From AWTP1-13 sp963797005 (GTDB lineage: Bacteria; Pseudomonadota; Alphaproteobacteria; Rhizobiales; Hyphomicrobiaceae), in assembly GCA_963797005.1 (NCBI GenBank), contig CAWCOF010000003.1:451631-515630 (forward strand): a stretch of 64,000 nucleotides of DNA. The letters run 5' to 3'. The notes under the pieces are model-generated. The model searched no databases and was not told where the DNA came from. It was given only the letters and a program-made list of their open reading frames with translations. Shown here piece after piece: positions 1 to 7,795 of this stretch (its first letter is position 1; every line of letters begins with the position of its first letter). Position numbers and translations under genes: made by a program.

Positions 1-651
1 TCGCTGCGCCGGCGTCCGCGCAGGCCGCCGCCCAACCACGCGTTTTCGTCGCAGAGCGATCACGCGCGCGCCGGCCTCCGCCGCGGCGCGCGCCGCCGCG
101 AGACCGGCGGCGCCGCCGCCGATCACCAGCACGTCGCAGTGCGCGTACTGATGCTCGTAGCGGTCGGGATCGGGCTCGCGCGGACGCGCGGCCCATGCCC
201 GCCGCGCGCCGGATCAGGTGCTCGTAGCGCAGCCACCACTTGGGCGCGGACGGCCACATGAACGTCTTGTAGTAGAACCCCGCGGGCAGGAGCGGCGAGA
301 AGGCGTCGTTGATGCGCGCCGACATCGAAGCGCACGCGACGGCCAGCAGTTCTGGCTCGCGGCGACGAGCCCGTCGTATAGCTCGAGTGTGGTGGCGCGC
401 ACGTTCGGCTCGGTGCGCGCGCCGCGCGCGAGCTGCACCAGCGCGTTCGGCTCCTCGGCGCCGGCCGCGTAAATGCCGCGCGGCCGATGGTATTTGAAGC
501 TGCGGCCGACCAGGTGGACGCCGTTGGCGAGCAGCGCCGAGGCGAGCGTGTCGCCGGCATAGCCCTCGTACGAAACGCCGTCGAAGAGAAAGTTCAGCGT
601 CCGCGTCCGGTCGACGAGGCCGCCATCGGCGAGGCGATGGACCTGCGTCAT
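1..651 (-). CDS. soxA: Sarcosine oxidase alpha subunit, N-terminal part (runs off the left edge)
   Basis: Alpha subunit of heterotetrameric sarcosine oxidase, which oxidatively demethylates sarcosine with FAD/FMN, NAD and tetrahydrofolate. The start MTQVHRL overlaps the stop of soxD by four bases (ATGA). The frame then shows the soxA N-terminal 2Fe-2S-like segment (LNFLFDG, GDTLASALLANGVHLVGRSFKYHRPRG shortened here to its two ends) and, near the left edge, an FAD-binding glycine motif VIGGGAAGL. The family is about 1000 residues, so only about 215 codons lie in the window. The reading frame is broken after about residue 105 (near 330-340) and again before the FAD motif, most likely by sequencing indels. 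It is the last gene visible in a leftward operon. Family identity is clear; integrity is not. Confidence 0.85.
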
Positions 652-932
652 TGGGAGCCCTGCGCAAGCGGCGGAAGGTCCTGGTCGATTCGCGCGCTGG
701 TGAGGATGTCGTGGGTGCGCGTGTCGCGGCGCACCTTGAGCCAGCTCCGGCAGCCGCCGCTGTGCAGCCACAGTTCGTCGTGCGGACCCATCGGATTGTC
801 GCGCACGTACACGTACGCGAACCAGGCCGCGACGGGCGCGTCGTCGGCCGGCGGCCGCACCGTCGCGTCACCGCCGTAGGTGAACTCGATCTGGTTGCGC
901 GGCCCGCACCAAGGACAGGGGATCAGCAGCAT
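648..932 (-). CDS. soxD: Sarcosine oxidase delta subunit
   Basis: Small zinc-binding delta subunit of heterotetrameric sarcosine oxidase; the complex sits in the cytoplasm. The frame is intact, 94 residues, the usual length. It begins MLLIPCPWCGPRNQIEF with the CPWCG zinc ligands and carries the family segment around HSGGCRSWLKVRRDT, with the HxxxC ligand pair. It lies between soxB (12 bp upstream) and soxA (ATGA overlap), the canonical soxB-soxD-soxA order, so translational coupling is likely. soxG would be expected beyond the left edge after soxA. Confidence 0.93.
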   Translation of the reverse strand: MLLIPCPWCGPRNQIEFTYGGDATVRPPADDAPVAAWFAYVYVRDNPMGPHDELWLHSGGCRSWLKVRRDTRTHDILTSARIDQDLPPLAQGSQ

Positions 933-944
933 CGCACGACCCCT

Positions 945-2206
945 TCAATGCGCCCACGCATACGGTCCGGCGCCCTTTCTCGTCGATCGTAGCGCCCTGC
1001 TCGAAGCGCTCGAGCGTGAACGCCGCGTTGAGCGGGTGCGGCGCATCGTGCGCGATGGTGTGCGCAAGCAGCCAGCCGGAGGCCGGCGTGGCCTTGAAGC
1101 CGCCGTAGCACCAGCCGCCGGTCATGTAGAGGCCCCGCACCGGCAGCTTGCGCGATGATCGGGACTGCCGTCCATCGTCATGTCCATGATGCCGCCCCAC
1201 GTGCGCATGAGCTTCAGGCGGCCGAAGCTCGGAAAGAGCGCAAGGCAGGCGGCGGTGACGTGCTCGATCATCGGCAGGTTGCCGCGCTGCGCGTACGAGT
1301 TGTAGAAGTCGAGGTCGCCGCCCATCACGAGCTCGCCCTTGTCCGACTGGCTGACGTAGAAGTGCACGGCGCCGGAAGTCACGACCGTGTCGAGCACCGG
1401 CTTCACGGGCTCGGACACCATCGCCTGCAGCACGTGCGATTCGATCGGCAGCGTGAGGCCCGCCATCGCGGCGACGTGGCCGGAATGTCCGGCGACCGCG
1501 ATGCCGACCTTTGGCGTGGCGATGAACCCCTGCGTCGTGTCGACGCCGGCGATCGTCGCCGTGCTCGAGACGGATGCCGGTGACCTCGCATTGCTGGATG
1601 ATGTCGACGCCGAGCGCATCGGCCGCGCGCGCATAGCCCCACGCGACGGCGTCGTGGCGCACCGTTCCGCCGCGCGGCTGCAGGAGGCCGCCCAGGATCG
1701 GGAAGCGCGCGTTGGCCGAGCAGTCGAGGTTGGGGATCCGCCGGGCGATCTCGTCGCGCGACAGGAACTCGGCATCGATCCCGTTGAGGCGCATCGCGTT
1801 GCCGCGGCGCATCGCGGCGTCTGCGTCGGCCGGCGAATGCACGAGGTTCAGCACGCCGCGCGCGCTGTACATCACGTTGAAGTTGAGCTCCTGCGAGAGG
1901 CGCTCCCACAGCTTGAGCGAGAACTCGTAGAAGTGCGCGTTCGGATCGAGATGGTAGTTCGAGCGGACGATCGTCGTGTTGCGCCCGGTGTTGCCGCCGC
2001 CGAGCCAGCCCTTCTCGAGCACGGCGACATTGCGTCATCGCCGTGATTCCTTGGCGAGGTAGTAGGCGGTGGCGAGGCCGTGGCCGCCGCCGCCGACGAT
2101 CACGGCGTCGTAGCGCCCTTTCGGCGCGGGACTGCGCCACGCGAGCGGCCAGCGCTCGTGGTGGTGCCAGAGCGTTGCGGGCGAGCGAGAAGATCGAATA
2201 GCGCAT
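945..2206 (-). pseudogene. soxB: Sarcosine oxidase beta subunit, frameshifted as sequenced
   Basis: Beta subunit, carrying the covalent FMN/FAD chemistry of sarcosine oxidase. The start is MRYSIFSLARN at 2206; pieces in three frames together give the whole family profile: a glycine-rich FAD motif near 2090, EKGWLGGGNTGRNTT near 2000, the middle segment GFIATPKVGIAVAGHSGH near 1500 and the C-terminus GGWCYGGFKATPASGW near 1100. At least four frame changes are needed (about 2190-2030, 1565, 1155 and 975). Removing one G from the GGG run near 975 restores an ending EKGAGPYAWAH with a stop at 945, just before soxD. The total span (about 420 codons) equals the family length, so I think the gene is intact in the organism and the breaks are sequencing errors. 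Confidence 0.85.
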
Positions 2207-2250
2207 GGATCATGCAGGGACGCGCAGGGCGCCGATCGACCGTCTCCGGC

Positions 2251-3027
2251 TCACAGGATCTGCGACAGGAACGCCCGCGTGCGTTCCTTGACCGGATGGT
2301 CGAAGAGTTCCGCGGGCGGCCCCGATTCGACGATCACGCCACCGTCGGTGAAGTACACGACGTCGGCGAGCTCCCGCGCGAAGCGCATCTCGTGGGTGAC
2401 GAGCATGCAGGTCATACCCTCATGCGCCAGCTCGCGAATCGTGTTGAGGACCTCCTTGACGGTCTCCGGGTCGAGCGCCGCCGTCACTTCGTCGAACAGC
2501 ATGACCTCGGGCCGCATCGCCAGCGAGCGGGCGATCGCCACGCGCTGCTGCTGGCCGCCGGAGAGCTCGCCTGGATACGCCTCGGCCTTGGCGGAAAGCC
2601 CGACCTTCGCGAGCAGCGCGAGGGCGCGCCCTCGCACCTCCTCCCGGTCCTCCTTCAGCACGTGGACCGGCGCCATCATGACGTTCTGGAGCGCGGTCTT
2701 GTGCGGAAACAGGTTGTATTGCTGAAACACGATCGACACCTCCTTGCGCAGCGCGATCCGCTCCCGATCGGTCGAGAGCTTGTGCACCTCGAAATCGGCC
2801 ACGCGAATGCTGCCCCGATCGATCGGCACCAAGCCGTTGATGCAGCGTAGCAACGTCGACTTGCCTGAGCCGGAGGGCCCGATGATGCAGACGACGCCGC
2901 CTTTGGCAACCGATAGCGAGACGCCGTTCAACACCACGACGCTCCCGAACGATTTGTGCACGTCGTCGATGACGACGATGGGTCGTGGGCTGCCCGCGGT
3001 CACCGGATGCTCACTGGTTGACGGCAT
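2251..3027 (-). CDS. Polar amino acid ABC transporter, ATP-binding protein
   Basis: GlnQ/HisP-type ATPase that powers amino acid import at the inner membrane. The 258-residue frame has Walker A GPSGSGKST, a Q-loop in VFQQYNLFPH, the signature LSGGQQQR, Walker B VMLFDEVTAALDP and the H-loop LVTHEM. I chose the start MPSTSEHPV at 3027, which overlaps the end of the permease gene; a longer reading frame to 3096 lies wholly inside the permease. It stands between the permeases and soxB in one leftward operon, so it probably imports the substrate of the sarcosine oxidase/decarboxylase enzymes. Substrate is inferred only from context. Confidence 0.92.
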   Translation of the reverse strand: MPSTSEHPVTAGSPRPIVVIDDVHKSFGSVVVLNGVSLSVAKGGVVCIIGPSGSGKSTLLRCINGLVPIDRGSIRVADFEVHKLSTDRERIALRKEVSIVFQQYNLFPHKTALQNVMMAPVHVLKEDREEVRGRALALLAKVGLSAKAEAYPGELSGGQQQRVAIARSLAMRPEVMLFDEVTAALDPETVKEVLNTIRELAHEGMTCMLVTHEMRFARELADVVYFTDGGVIVESGPPAELFDHPVKERTRAFLSQIL

Positions 3028-4654
3028 AGCGCGCCTCCAGCCGCACGGTCCAGCGCGCGATCGGGTAGCAATAGAGGAAGAACCAGAATAGGACATAGCT
3101 GTAGAACGCGAGCAGCAGGCCGGAGCGATTCTCGGCGCTCAGCGCCTGCCGGGTCAGGCTCATCATCTCGTCGACGCCGACGATCGAGGCCAGCACCGTC
3201 GCCATCGTGAGGATCGCGTACAGGTTCATCCACGGCGGCAGCATGCGCTTGATGCATTGGGGAAAGATGATCATCCATAGCGTCTGCCGGCGGTTGAAGG
3301 CGAGCGACGCGGCGGATTCCCATTGCGCGGTTGGAATCGACTGCACGGCGCCGCGCACGATCTCCGACACGTTCGCCATGACCGGCAGCGACAGGCCGAG
3401 CGTCGCCTTGATCCAGTCGGGGATCGGGATCGTCACCCCGAACACGGTCACCTGGAACGGCAGCAGGAACATGCAGTAGAAAAGGAGCACGAGCCACGGC
3501 GCGTTGCGGAAGAAGTGCGTCGTGAGCCACGCGCCCTTTCTGACGGGAGGCATGAGGGAAATCTGCGCGAAGCCAAGGAAGAGTCCGACAATGGTTCCCG
3601 CTGTCATCGCGACCGCACTGATGGCAAGATTGAACAGGAACCCGCGCAGCAGCACGGGCGTCCATTTCCACAACGTGTCGAAGATCGAGGGTTGTCCGGG
3701 CTGCGTCTGCGCCTGCGCCAACCCGCAGCCGATGACGAACAGCGCGAGCAGCGCCGCGCCGTGGGCGGGATGCAGCCGCCATCGGAACGCGCCTGCTGCG
3801 CGCTCGGCGGCCGCCGCCTGCGCGAGGCGCGCCGCCGCCGGCAGCAGGACCGGCAGATCGGTCGCTTGGGGGAGTGGATCGTGCCACCGCGGCCGGCTCG
3901 TGCGAACGCTCATACGCCGAACCCCGGCACGCTTGATCGCGCGCTCCCACCGATGCATGGCATACACGAGGATACCCACCAGCGCGAAGTAGCAGAGCAG
4001 GAGCACGTTCATCATCACGGGGACGTTGAGCTCGTCCGACCAGATCTGGCTCGACACGTAGAGCATTTCCGGAACCGCGATCGCGTAGGCCAGCGTCGTG
4101 GTCTTGACCAGGTTCACCAGGTTGTTGTTGAGCGCGGGCAGGCTGATCCGAAACGCCAGCGGAAACACGATGACGAGGTAGGTTCGCAGCCGGCTGAAGC
4201 CCAGCGATTCGGCCGCCTCGATCGTGGTCGTGGGCACCGCCTCGATGCCCGAGCGAAAGATCTCGACGTTGAATGCGCCCGCGAAGAAGGACAGGGACAC
4301 GATGGCCCATGCGACGTTGCTCACGATCGGAACCGGCGTGCCGGAGAGGCCGGTGGTGGTGAGCAGGCTGCCGACGCCGAAATAGAAAAAATAGAGCTGG
4401 ACGAGCGGCGGCGTATTGCGGAAGAACTGGATGTACCAGTAGATGACGTGGCGCGTGAAGCGCAGCCGCGAGCGCTGGAGCCAGGCGCCGACGATGCCGA
4501 TCAGCACGCTCAGCAGGATGCAGATCGCCGACAGCTTGACCGTCATCAGGAAGCCGCTGGCGAAGCGACCGCGATCGAAGGGGTCGTAGAAGATCGTGAG
4601 GTTGATGCCGGTCGCGTTGTGCAACCAGGCAAACCAGGCCCAGAAGGACTCCAT
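3011..4654 (-). CDS. Two polar amino acid ABC permeases read as one frame
   Basis: One open frame of 547 residues holds two complete HisM/GlnP-type permeases. The first (residues about 1-247) has the EAA loop around IEAAESLGFSR; the second (about 248-547) starts MSVRTSRPRW and has its own EAA loop around QWESAASLAFNRRQ. A single-residue linker region joins them with no gap. Dropping one base from the CCCC run at 3922-3925 would end the first protein at a TGA (3910-3912) that overlaps the ATG of the second (3911-3913), the usual ATGA junction of such pairs. I therefore think these are two genes joined by a homopolymer error; a true fusion is the alternative. They precede the ATPase and follow the binding protein in the same operon. 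Confidence 0.88.
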   Translation of the reverse strand: MESFWAWFAWLHNATGINLTIFYDPFDRGRFASGFLMTVKLSAICILLSVLIGIVGAWLQRSRLRFTRHVIYWYIQFFRNTPPLVQLYFFYFGVGSLLTTTGLSGTPVPIVSNVAWAIVSLSFFAGAFNVEIFRSGIEAVPTTTIEAAESLGFSRLRTYLVIVFPLAFRISLPALNNNLVNLVKTTTLAYAIAVPEMLYVSSQIWSDELNVPVMMNVLLLCYFALVGILVYAMHRWERAIKRAGVRRMSVRTSRPRWHDPLPQATDLPVLLPAAARLAQAAAAERAAGAFRWRLHPAHGAALLALFVIGCGLAQAQTQPGQPSIFDTLWKWTPVLLRGFLFNLAISAVAMTAGTIVGLFLGFAQISLMPPVRKGAWLTTHFFRNAPWLVLLFYCMFLLPFQVTVFGVTIPIPDWIKATLGLSLPVMANVSEIVRGAVQSIPTAQWESAASLAFNRRQTLWMIIFPQCIKRMLPPWMNLYAILTMATVLASIVGVDEMMSLTRQALSAENRSGLLLAFYSYVLFWFFLYCYPIARWTVRLEARYAVNQ

Positions 4655-4741
4655 CGGCCAGCGTCCCGGACGGCGGGCGGCAACGGCCGCGCAGGGCGGC
4701 TCTGACTCCGCCCCGCGCGCGACCGCCGCGTCCTGCCGCCG

Positions 4742-5548
4742 CTACTTGTACTTGTCGTGCATTTCCTGGGCGAACTTGGTGGGCTTGATGCCCCACTTCT
4801 TTTCGAGCTGCTCGATGAAGCCGGTCTTGTGCCAGTCGGTCACCACCTTCGACATCCAGTCGGCGAAGTCCTTCTCGCCCAGCTTGACCGCGAGGCCCCA
4901 AGGCACGAACAGGATCGAGTCGAGCGGCATGTCGTAGGCGCTCCACTCGGGCTTCTGCATTTCGCCGACGATCGCCGTGTCGTCGTAGGCGAAGGCGATG
5001 CAGTTGCCGTTCTTGAGCGCGGCGTAGGCCTCGGCGGTGCCCGGGAACGCGACGCCGTCCACGCCGTACTTCTCCTGCAGCTCCTTGTTGTAGAACGCGC
5101 CCTGGATCAGGCACACCTTCTTGCCGCGCAGTCCTTCCCAGCTCTTGAGACCCGCCGATTTCAACGCGAGCACGTTGGTGCCCGAGCCGTAGTAGTTCGG
5201 CTCGATGATGTCGACGATCTTGCGCCGTTCCGGCGTGTCGCTCATCGTCGCGATCATCATGTCGATCTTGCCCTGCTGGAGGAACTGGATGCGATTGGAC
5301 GCGACGACGGGAACGAGCTCCAGCTTGACGCCAAGCCGCTTCGCCACGTCGGCGGCGAGATCGGGCTCGAAGCCGACGATCTTGCCCGAAGGATCGAGAA
5401 AGCCGAACGGCCGGTAATCCGCCTTGGTACCGACGACCAGGACGCCCTTCTTCTTGATGTCGGCGAGCGCATCGGCGCGTGCCGCGGTGGCGCCCAGCAT
5501 CCCCACCAGCACGCTTGCCGCAATGATCGGAACATATCGGTTGAGCAT
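4742..5548 (-). CDS. Polar amino acid ABC transporter, periplasmic binding protein
   Basis: Family 3 solute-binding protein that captures an amino acid in the periplasm for the neighbouring permeases. 268 residues starting MLNRYVPII with a signal peptide cut after AARA; the mature part begins DALADIKKKGVLVVGTKAD and shows the family core PFGFLDPSGKIVGFEPDLA. The start at 5548 is preferred to the upstream 5635 because it begins the signal peptide. It stands between the decarboxylase-like gene and the permeases. The frame is intact. The substrate is not shown by sequence; an N-methyl or branched small amino acid would fit the enzymes around it. Confidence 0.93.
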   Translation of the reverse strand: MLNRYVPIIAASVLVGMLGATAARADALADIKKKGVLVVGTKADYRPFGFLDPSGKIVGFEPDLAADVAKRLGVKLELVPVVASNRIQFLQQGKIDMMIATMSDTPERRKIVDIIEPNYYGSGTNVLALKSAGLKSWEGLRGKKVCLIQGAFYNKELQEKYGVDGVAFPGTAEAYAALKNGNCIAFAYDDTAIVGEMQKPEWSAYDMPLDSILFVPWGLAVKLGEKDFADWMSKVVTDWHKTGFIEQLEKKWGIKPTKFAQEMHDKYK

Positions 5549-5674
5549 TTGGGTCCTCGCGTTGAAAGTGATCGAGTTGAAAAGCCAGTGTGCACCACGG
5601 TGTCTACAATGCACTGCGAGCCCCGGCGCCGTCAATGTCCGGCGTGGTGCGCGGACGCACGGTTCCGTGCCGTA

Positions 5675-7027
5675 TCAGGCCGCCCGCTGCGCCGGCGCCT
5701 TGCTGGCGGGCGATCGGCGCGCCAACGCATCCCGAGACTCCGTCAACGCCTGGTCGAAAATGGTCATGGCGAGATCGATCTCGGCGGGGGTGACCGTCAG
5801 CGGCGGCGCGATCCGCCAAACCGACCCGCGCTCGGGCCGGCGGCGGATATTCATGGAAAGGCCGAGCTCGAGACAGCGCCTGGTGGTCAAGGCGCCGAGC
5901 TCATGGTGCGGCTCGCGCGTTTCGCGGTCGCGGACGAGCTCGATGCCGCGCAGGAGGCCCATGCCGCGGACATCGCCGATCTCCTCGAAGCGGCCCTGCA
6001 GCTCGGCCAGGCGCGCGGCTAAGTAGGCGCCCATCTCGTCGCTTCGCCGAAGCAGGTTTTCCTTCTCGATGGTTTCCAGGACCGCGAGACCGACCGCGGA
6101 TGGCAGCGGATCGGAGACGTGCGACGTGTAGAAGGTGAAGCCTCGCTCGTGAGCGCGCGCCTCGATCGCATCGCTCGTAATGACGCCTGCGAGCGGCATG
6201 CCGCCGCCGAGCGTCTTCGACACGGTCATGATGTCCGGCGTGACCTGCAAGTGCGATGCCGCGAACCAGTGGCCGAGCCGACCGAACGCGGTCTGCGCTT
6301 CGTCGAAGATCAGCAGCATGCCGCGCTGGCGCGCCTCCGCCTGCAGCGCGGCGAAATACCCCGGCGGGGGCACGATCACGCCGCCCGCGCTGATCACCGG
6401 CTCGGCGATGACGGCCGCCGGCGCGCCGGCCGACTGCATGTCGTACATCTCGAAGCCGATCTTCATGCAGGTCCGGTCGCACTGGTCGCGGCAGTGCCGC
6501 ACGGGACAGCGATAGGCGTTGGGCTCAGGAATGGCGAACGACCCTGGGACTCCGGGCCCGTAGCCCTTGCGATCGCTGGCGTACGACACCGCGCCGGCAT
6601 TGCCGGTCACGCCGTGCCACGAGCCGCCGAGACCGACCACCTCGAATCCGCCCGTGCAGAGCTTGGCCATCTTGAGCGCCGCGTCGTTGCTCTCGCTGCC
6701 AGTGGAAAGCAGCAGCGACTTGCGCAAGGGCCGGGGAACGATGGCGGCCAGCTTGTCCGCGAGCTGCACGACGCTGCGCGGGATCATCCCCGAGAATAGA
6801 TGCAGCGCGGTGTCGCAGCTCTTCTTGATCGCCGCCACGACGTTGGGATGACTGTGCCCCACGGTGGCGCACATCTGGCCGGACGTGAAGTCGAGGATTT
6901 TCTTTCCGGTCGAGTCCCAGACATAGCAGCCTTGCGCCCGTTCGACGATTTCCGGATAGGTGTCGCCGCCGTAGCGAATCAGGTTGGTTCGGAAATCCTC
7001 CTGCGTGCTGCCGGTGACTTCCATCAT
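5675..7027 (-). CDS. Class III PLP enzyme, 2,2-dialkylglycine decarboxylase-like
   Basis: Fold-type I PLP enzyme of 450 residues. It follows Burkholderia 2,2-dialkylglycine decarboxylase (DgdA) closely in motifs: FTSGQM, LFSGM, LLSTGSESNDAA, SWHGVTG, FDEAQTAFGR, SKTLGGG, YTSHVSDPLPSAVGL. Active-site positions match with a shift of one residue: Gln51 (DGD Gln52, the decarboxylation residue), Trp137, His138, Asp242, Gln245 and the Schiff-base Lys271 (DGD Lys272). It differs by a cysteine-rich segment around 173-187 (CPVRHCRDQCDRTC). DGD decarboxylates alpha,alpha-dialkyl amino acids such as 2-aminoisobutyrate and transaminates pyruvate. It lies directly after the GntR gene (22 bp) with AAGGAG before the start. 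A plain aminotransferase role remains possible. Confidence 0.85.
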   Translation of the reverse strand: MMEVTGSTQEDFRTNLIRYGGDTYPEIVERAQGCYVWDSTGKKILDFTSGQMCATVGHSHPNVVAAIKKSCDTALHLFSGMIPRSVVQLADKLAAIVPRPLRKSLLLSTGSESNDAALKMAKLCTGGFEVVGLGGSWHGVTGNAGAVSYASDRKGYGPGVPGSFAIPEPNAYRCPVRHCRDQCDRTCMKIGFEMYDMQSAGAPAAVIAEPVISAGGVIVPPPGYFAALQAEARQRGMLLIFDEAQTAFGRLGHWFAASHLQVTPDIMTVSKTLGGGMPLAGVITSDAIEARAHERGFTFYTSHVSDPLPSAVGLAVLETIEKENLLRRSDEMGAYLAARLAELQGRFEEIGDVRGMGLLRGIELVRDRETREPHHELGALTTRRCLELGLSMNIRRRPERGSVWRIAPPLTVTPAEIDLAMTIFDQALTESRDALARRSPASKAPAQRAA

Positions 7028-7049
7028 GGTCTCCTTGCGCTCGCCCGCA

Positions 7050-7712
7050 TCAACGAGCGTTGCCGGTCTCGAGAATGGCGTCGAAGGCGTCGAGCCCGTT
7101 CAGGATGTGCTGGCGGACGGCCTTCGCGGTCCCCGAACCGTCGCGCAACGCGAAGCGATCGAGGATCCTCTGGTGCTCGGCGATCGACTGCCGAACCCGC
7201 CCCGGGCTGCGCCAGAGCATGTAGCGCGGGAACTGCTCGCGCATCTGGTCGATCAGGCCCAGTAGGATCGGATTGCCCGCGTCCTCGCACAGCGCCTGAT
7301 GAAATCGTCCGTCGGCTGCGCTGAGCTTCTTCCAGTCGTTGCCGGCGAGCGCGGCCTTCATCCCCTGGAGGGCGCGCCGCGCACGCTCGATCGCGGCGTC
7401 GGTGGCCGAAGCGGCCGCGAGGCGCGCCGCCTCGGATTCGAGCATGGCCCGCACGTGGTAGACGTGGCGCACGCGCTCCGCGTCGAGCTCGGCCACCCGC
7501 ATCCCGCGGTGCGATTCGTGGACGAGCATGCCCTTCGCGACGAGCTCGAGCACCGCCTCGCGCGCAGGCGTGGCGCCGAGGTCGAGGTCGGCCATCAACT
7601 GTCCCTGGCGAAGCGCCTGCCCCGGCCGGTAGCGGCCGAGGAGGATCGCGTCCTTCACCTTGGCGACCGCGAGCTCGCGCTTGGTCAGATAGGGCGCCTT
7701 CGCATCCTGCAT
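7050..7712 (-). CDS. GntR-family (FadR/FCD) transcriptional regulator
   Basis: Probable local repressor of the amine/amino acid operon. 220 residues: an N-terminal winged helix (ILLGRYRPGQALRQGQLMADLDLGATPAREAV, about residues 22-55, shortened in meaning to the usual GntR helix-turn-helix) and a C-terminal helical FCD ligand domain (from about 85, RAMLESEAARLAA, then DGRFHQALCEDAGN with the metal-site histidine region). It is the first gene of the leftward operon. An AT-rich perfect palindrome lies about 20 bp in front of its start, which suggests autoregulation. FCD regulators usually bind small organic acids or amino acids, in keeping with the operon. Confidence 0.92.
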   Translation of the reverse strand: MQDAKAPYLTKRELAVAKVKDAILLGRYRPGQALRQGQLMADLDLGATPAREAVLELVAKGMLVHESHRGMRVAELDAERVRHVYHVRAMLESEAARLAAASATDAAIERARRALQGMKAALAGNDWKKLSAADGRFHQALCEDAGNPILLGLIDQMREQFPRYMLWRSPGRVRQSIAEHQRILDRFALRDGSGTAKAVRQHILNGLDAFDAILETGNAR

Positions 7713-7727
7713 GGCGCCCAGGATACC

Positions 7728-7744
7728 TTTATATTTTATAAAAT
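7728..7744. promoter_or_regulatory. AT-rich palindrome upstream of the GntR gene (candidate operator/promoter)
   Basis: In a GC-rich background, bases 7733-7744 read ATTTTATAAAAT, a perfect 12-bp palindrome, nested in TTTATA-TTT-TATAAA (7728-7742). It sits 16-32 bp upstream of the GntR start on the minus strand and downstream of the oxidase gene stop at 7796. A GntR operator overlapping the -10 region is the simplest reading; binding is inferred, not shown. Confidence 0.5.
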
Positions 7745-7795
7745 CCTAGGGGTCATTGAGCACCGCGGGCTTCGAGCGCGGAGCCGGGTCCCGCG

